A stretch of DNA of 64,000 nt from Amanita rubescens (taxonomy: Eukaryota; Basidiomycota; Agaricomycetes; Agaricales; Amanitaceae), in NCBI GenBank assembly GCA_015039365.1, contig WION01000079.1, positions 122,105 through 186,104 on the forward strand. Reading direction: 5' to 3'. Shown in pieces: positions 63,605 through 64,000 of the stretch (position 1 is its first letter; every line of letters begins with the position of its first letter). Both the position numbers and the translations under genes were made by a program. The notes below the pieces were generated by a model that worked only from the letters and a program-made list of their open reading frames with translations, was not told the DNA's origin and did not search any database.

Positions 63605-64000
63605 ATGTCTGACGCTGGAGATGACATTCAAGTTGACAACGCCCCAGAGACTGAGGTTGCTGTTGAGGCACCCAAGGGCAAACTCTCAATCGAAGACGCG
63701 CTTCAGGTATTGTGGTTCCGGGTAAACCTGAATTTAAGCTGACAGAATTTATTTTTCAGCAAGTTCTGAAGAATGCCCTCGTTCATGATGGTCTTGCCCG
63801 TGGTCTCCGTGAAGCCACGAAAGCTCTCGACAAGCGCCAAGCCCACTTGTGCGTCCTTAACGAGTCCTGCAACGAGGCAGAATACGTCAAGCTCATTGAG
63901 GCGCTTTGCGCTGAGCACAAAATTAACTTGATCAAAGTCGGGGATCCCAAGGTTCTCGGAACCTGGGCTGGCTTGTGCAAAATTGACCGCGAGGGCAACC
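63605..64000 (+). CDS. RPS12: 40S ribosomal protein S12 (eS12), 3' end beyond window
   Basis: Component of the small ribosomal subunit beak. Exon 1 [20 protein letters not shown] to SIEDALQ; intron about 63709-63759; exon 2 [40 protein letters not shown] and [15 protein letters not shown], running off the window edge. Sequence is strongly family-typical. Confidence 0.96.

Noticed and set aside
1..64000. CRISPR arrays, rRNA or tRNA genes
   Set aside because: No regular spacer array, rRNA block or tRNA A/B-box pair was found; the tRNA-like bases at the copia primer site are a complement of the primer, not a gene.

Overview
The window is a chromosomal piece of a fungus, almost certainly a basidiomycete (Agaricomycete type). 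Host genes are full of 45-65 bp GT-AG introns, sit close together on both strands, and encode typical fungal proteins: the Mediator kinase CDK8/SSN3, exomer protein CHS5, TMA22/DENR, SAP18, a COQ2-like prenyltransferase, SKI8 and ribosomal protein S12. Species is not determinable from the sequence alone.

Bases 1 to about 32200 are a transposon nest. The outer element is an old, 3'-truncated Ty1/copia retrotransposon on the minus strand (about 1016-31144). Five elements are inserted in it, directly or nested, and each boundary can be read from its target-site duplication (TSD). They are: a hAT DNA transposon (2972-14457, TSD ACGATTGT), itself carrying a complete Ty3/gypsy chromovirus (4053-10637, identical 325-bp LTRs, TSD CTCTC) and a 397-bp solo LTR that holds a second, inverted copy of itself (11503-12300); a 723-bp solo LTR (15468-16190, TSD CATAG); a complete young copia of the same family (19539-29578, LTRs apparently identical, TSD AAGTT) inserted into the older copy's 5' leader; and a 451-bp solo LTR (30057-30507, TSD GTGTG) in the older copy's 5' LTR. 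The nest abuts a fragment of the 397-bp LTR family. The young copia has an unusual extra 417-codon ORF upstream of gag-pol and a 1.2-kb leader. The gypsy element carries sequence evidence for self-priming and for a recoding signal between gag and pol.

Bases 32200-37020 hold the divergent pair CDK8/SSN3 (minus) and CHS5 (plus), bracketed by a roughly 230-bp inverted repeat whose right copy is the promoter of the next gene. Bases 37650-48090 contain a SWIM-zinc-finger ATP-dependent DNA ligase followed by a seven-transmembrane receptor gene. This ligase-receptor block is duplicated at 44512-47440: the receptor copy looks intact, the ligase copy is decayed, and further scraps of both genes lie at 42585-42685 and 47905-48085. 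A degenerate WD40 gene lies between the blocks.

Bases 48232-64000 are an ordinary gene-dense stretch: TMA22, a P-loop kinase-like gene, SAP18, a UbiA prenyltransferase (with an apparent frame problem), a hotdog thioesterase, an alpha/beta hydrolase, a large disordered coiled-coil protein, a WW-like basidiomycete protein, SKI8 and the start of RPS12. Two genes depend on 10- and 11-nt microexons that encode catalytic or zinc-binding residues. No tRNA, rRNA or CRISPR array was seen.
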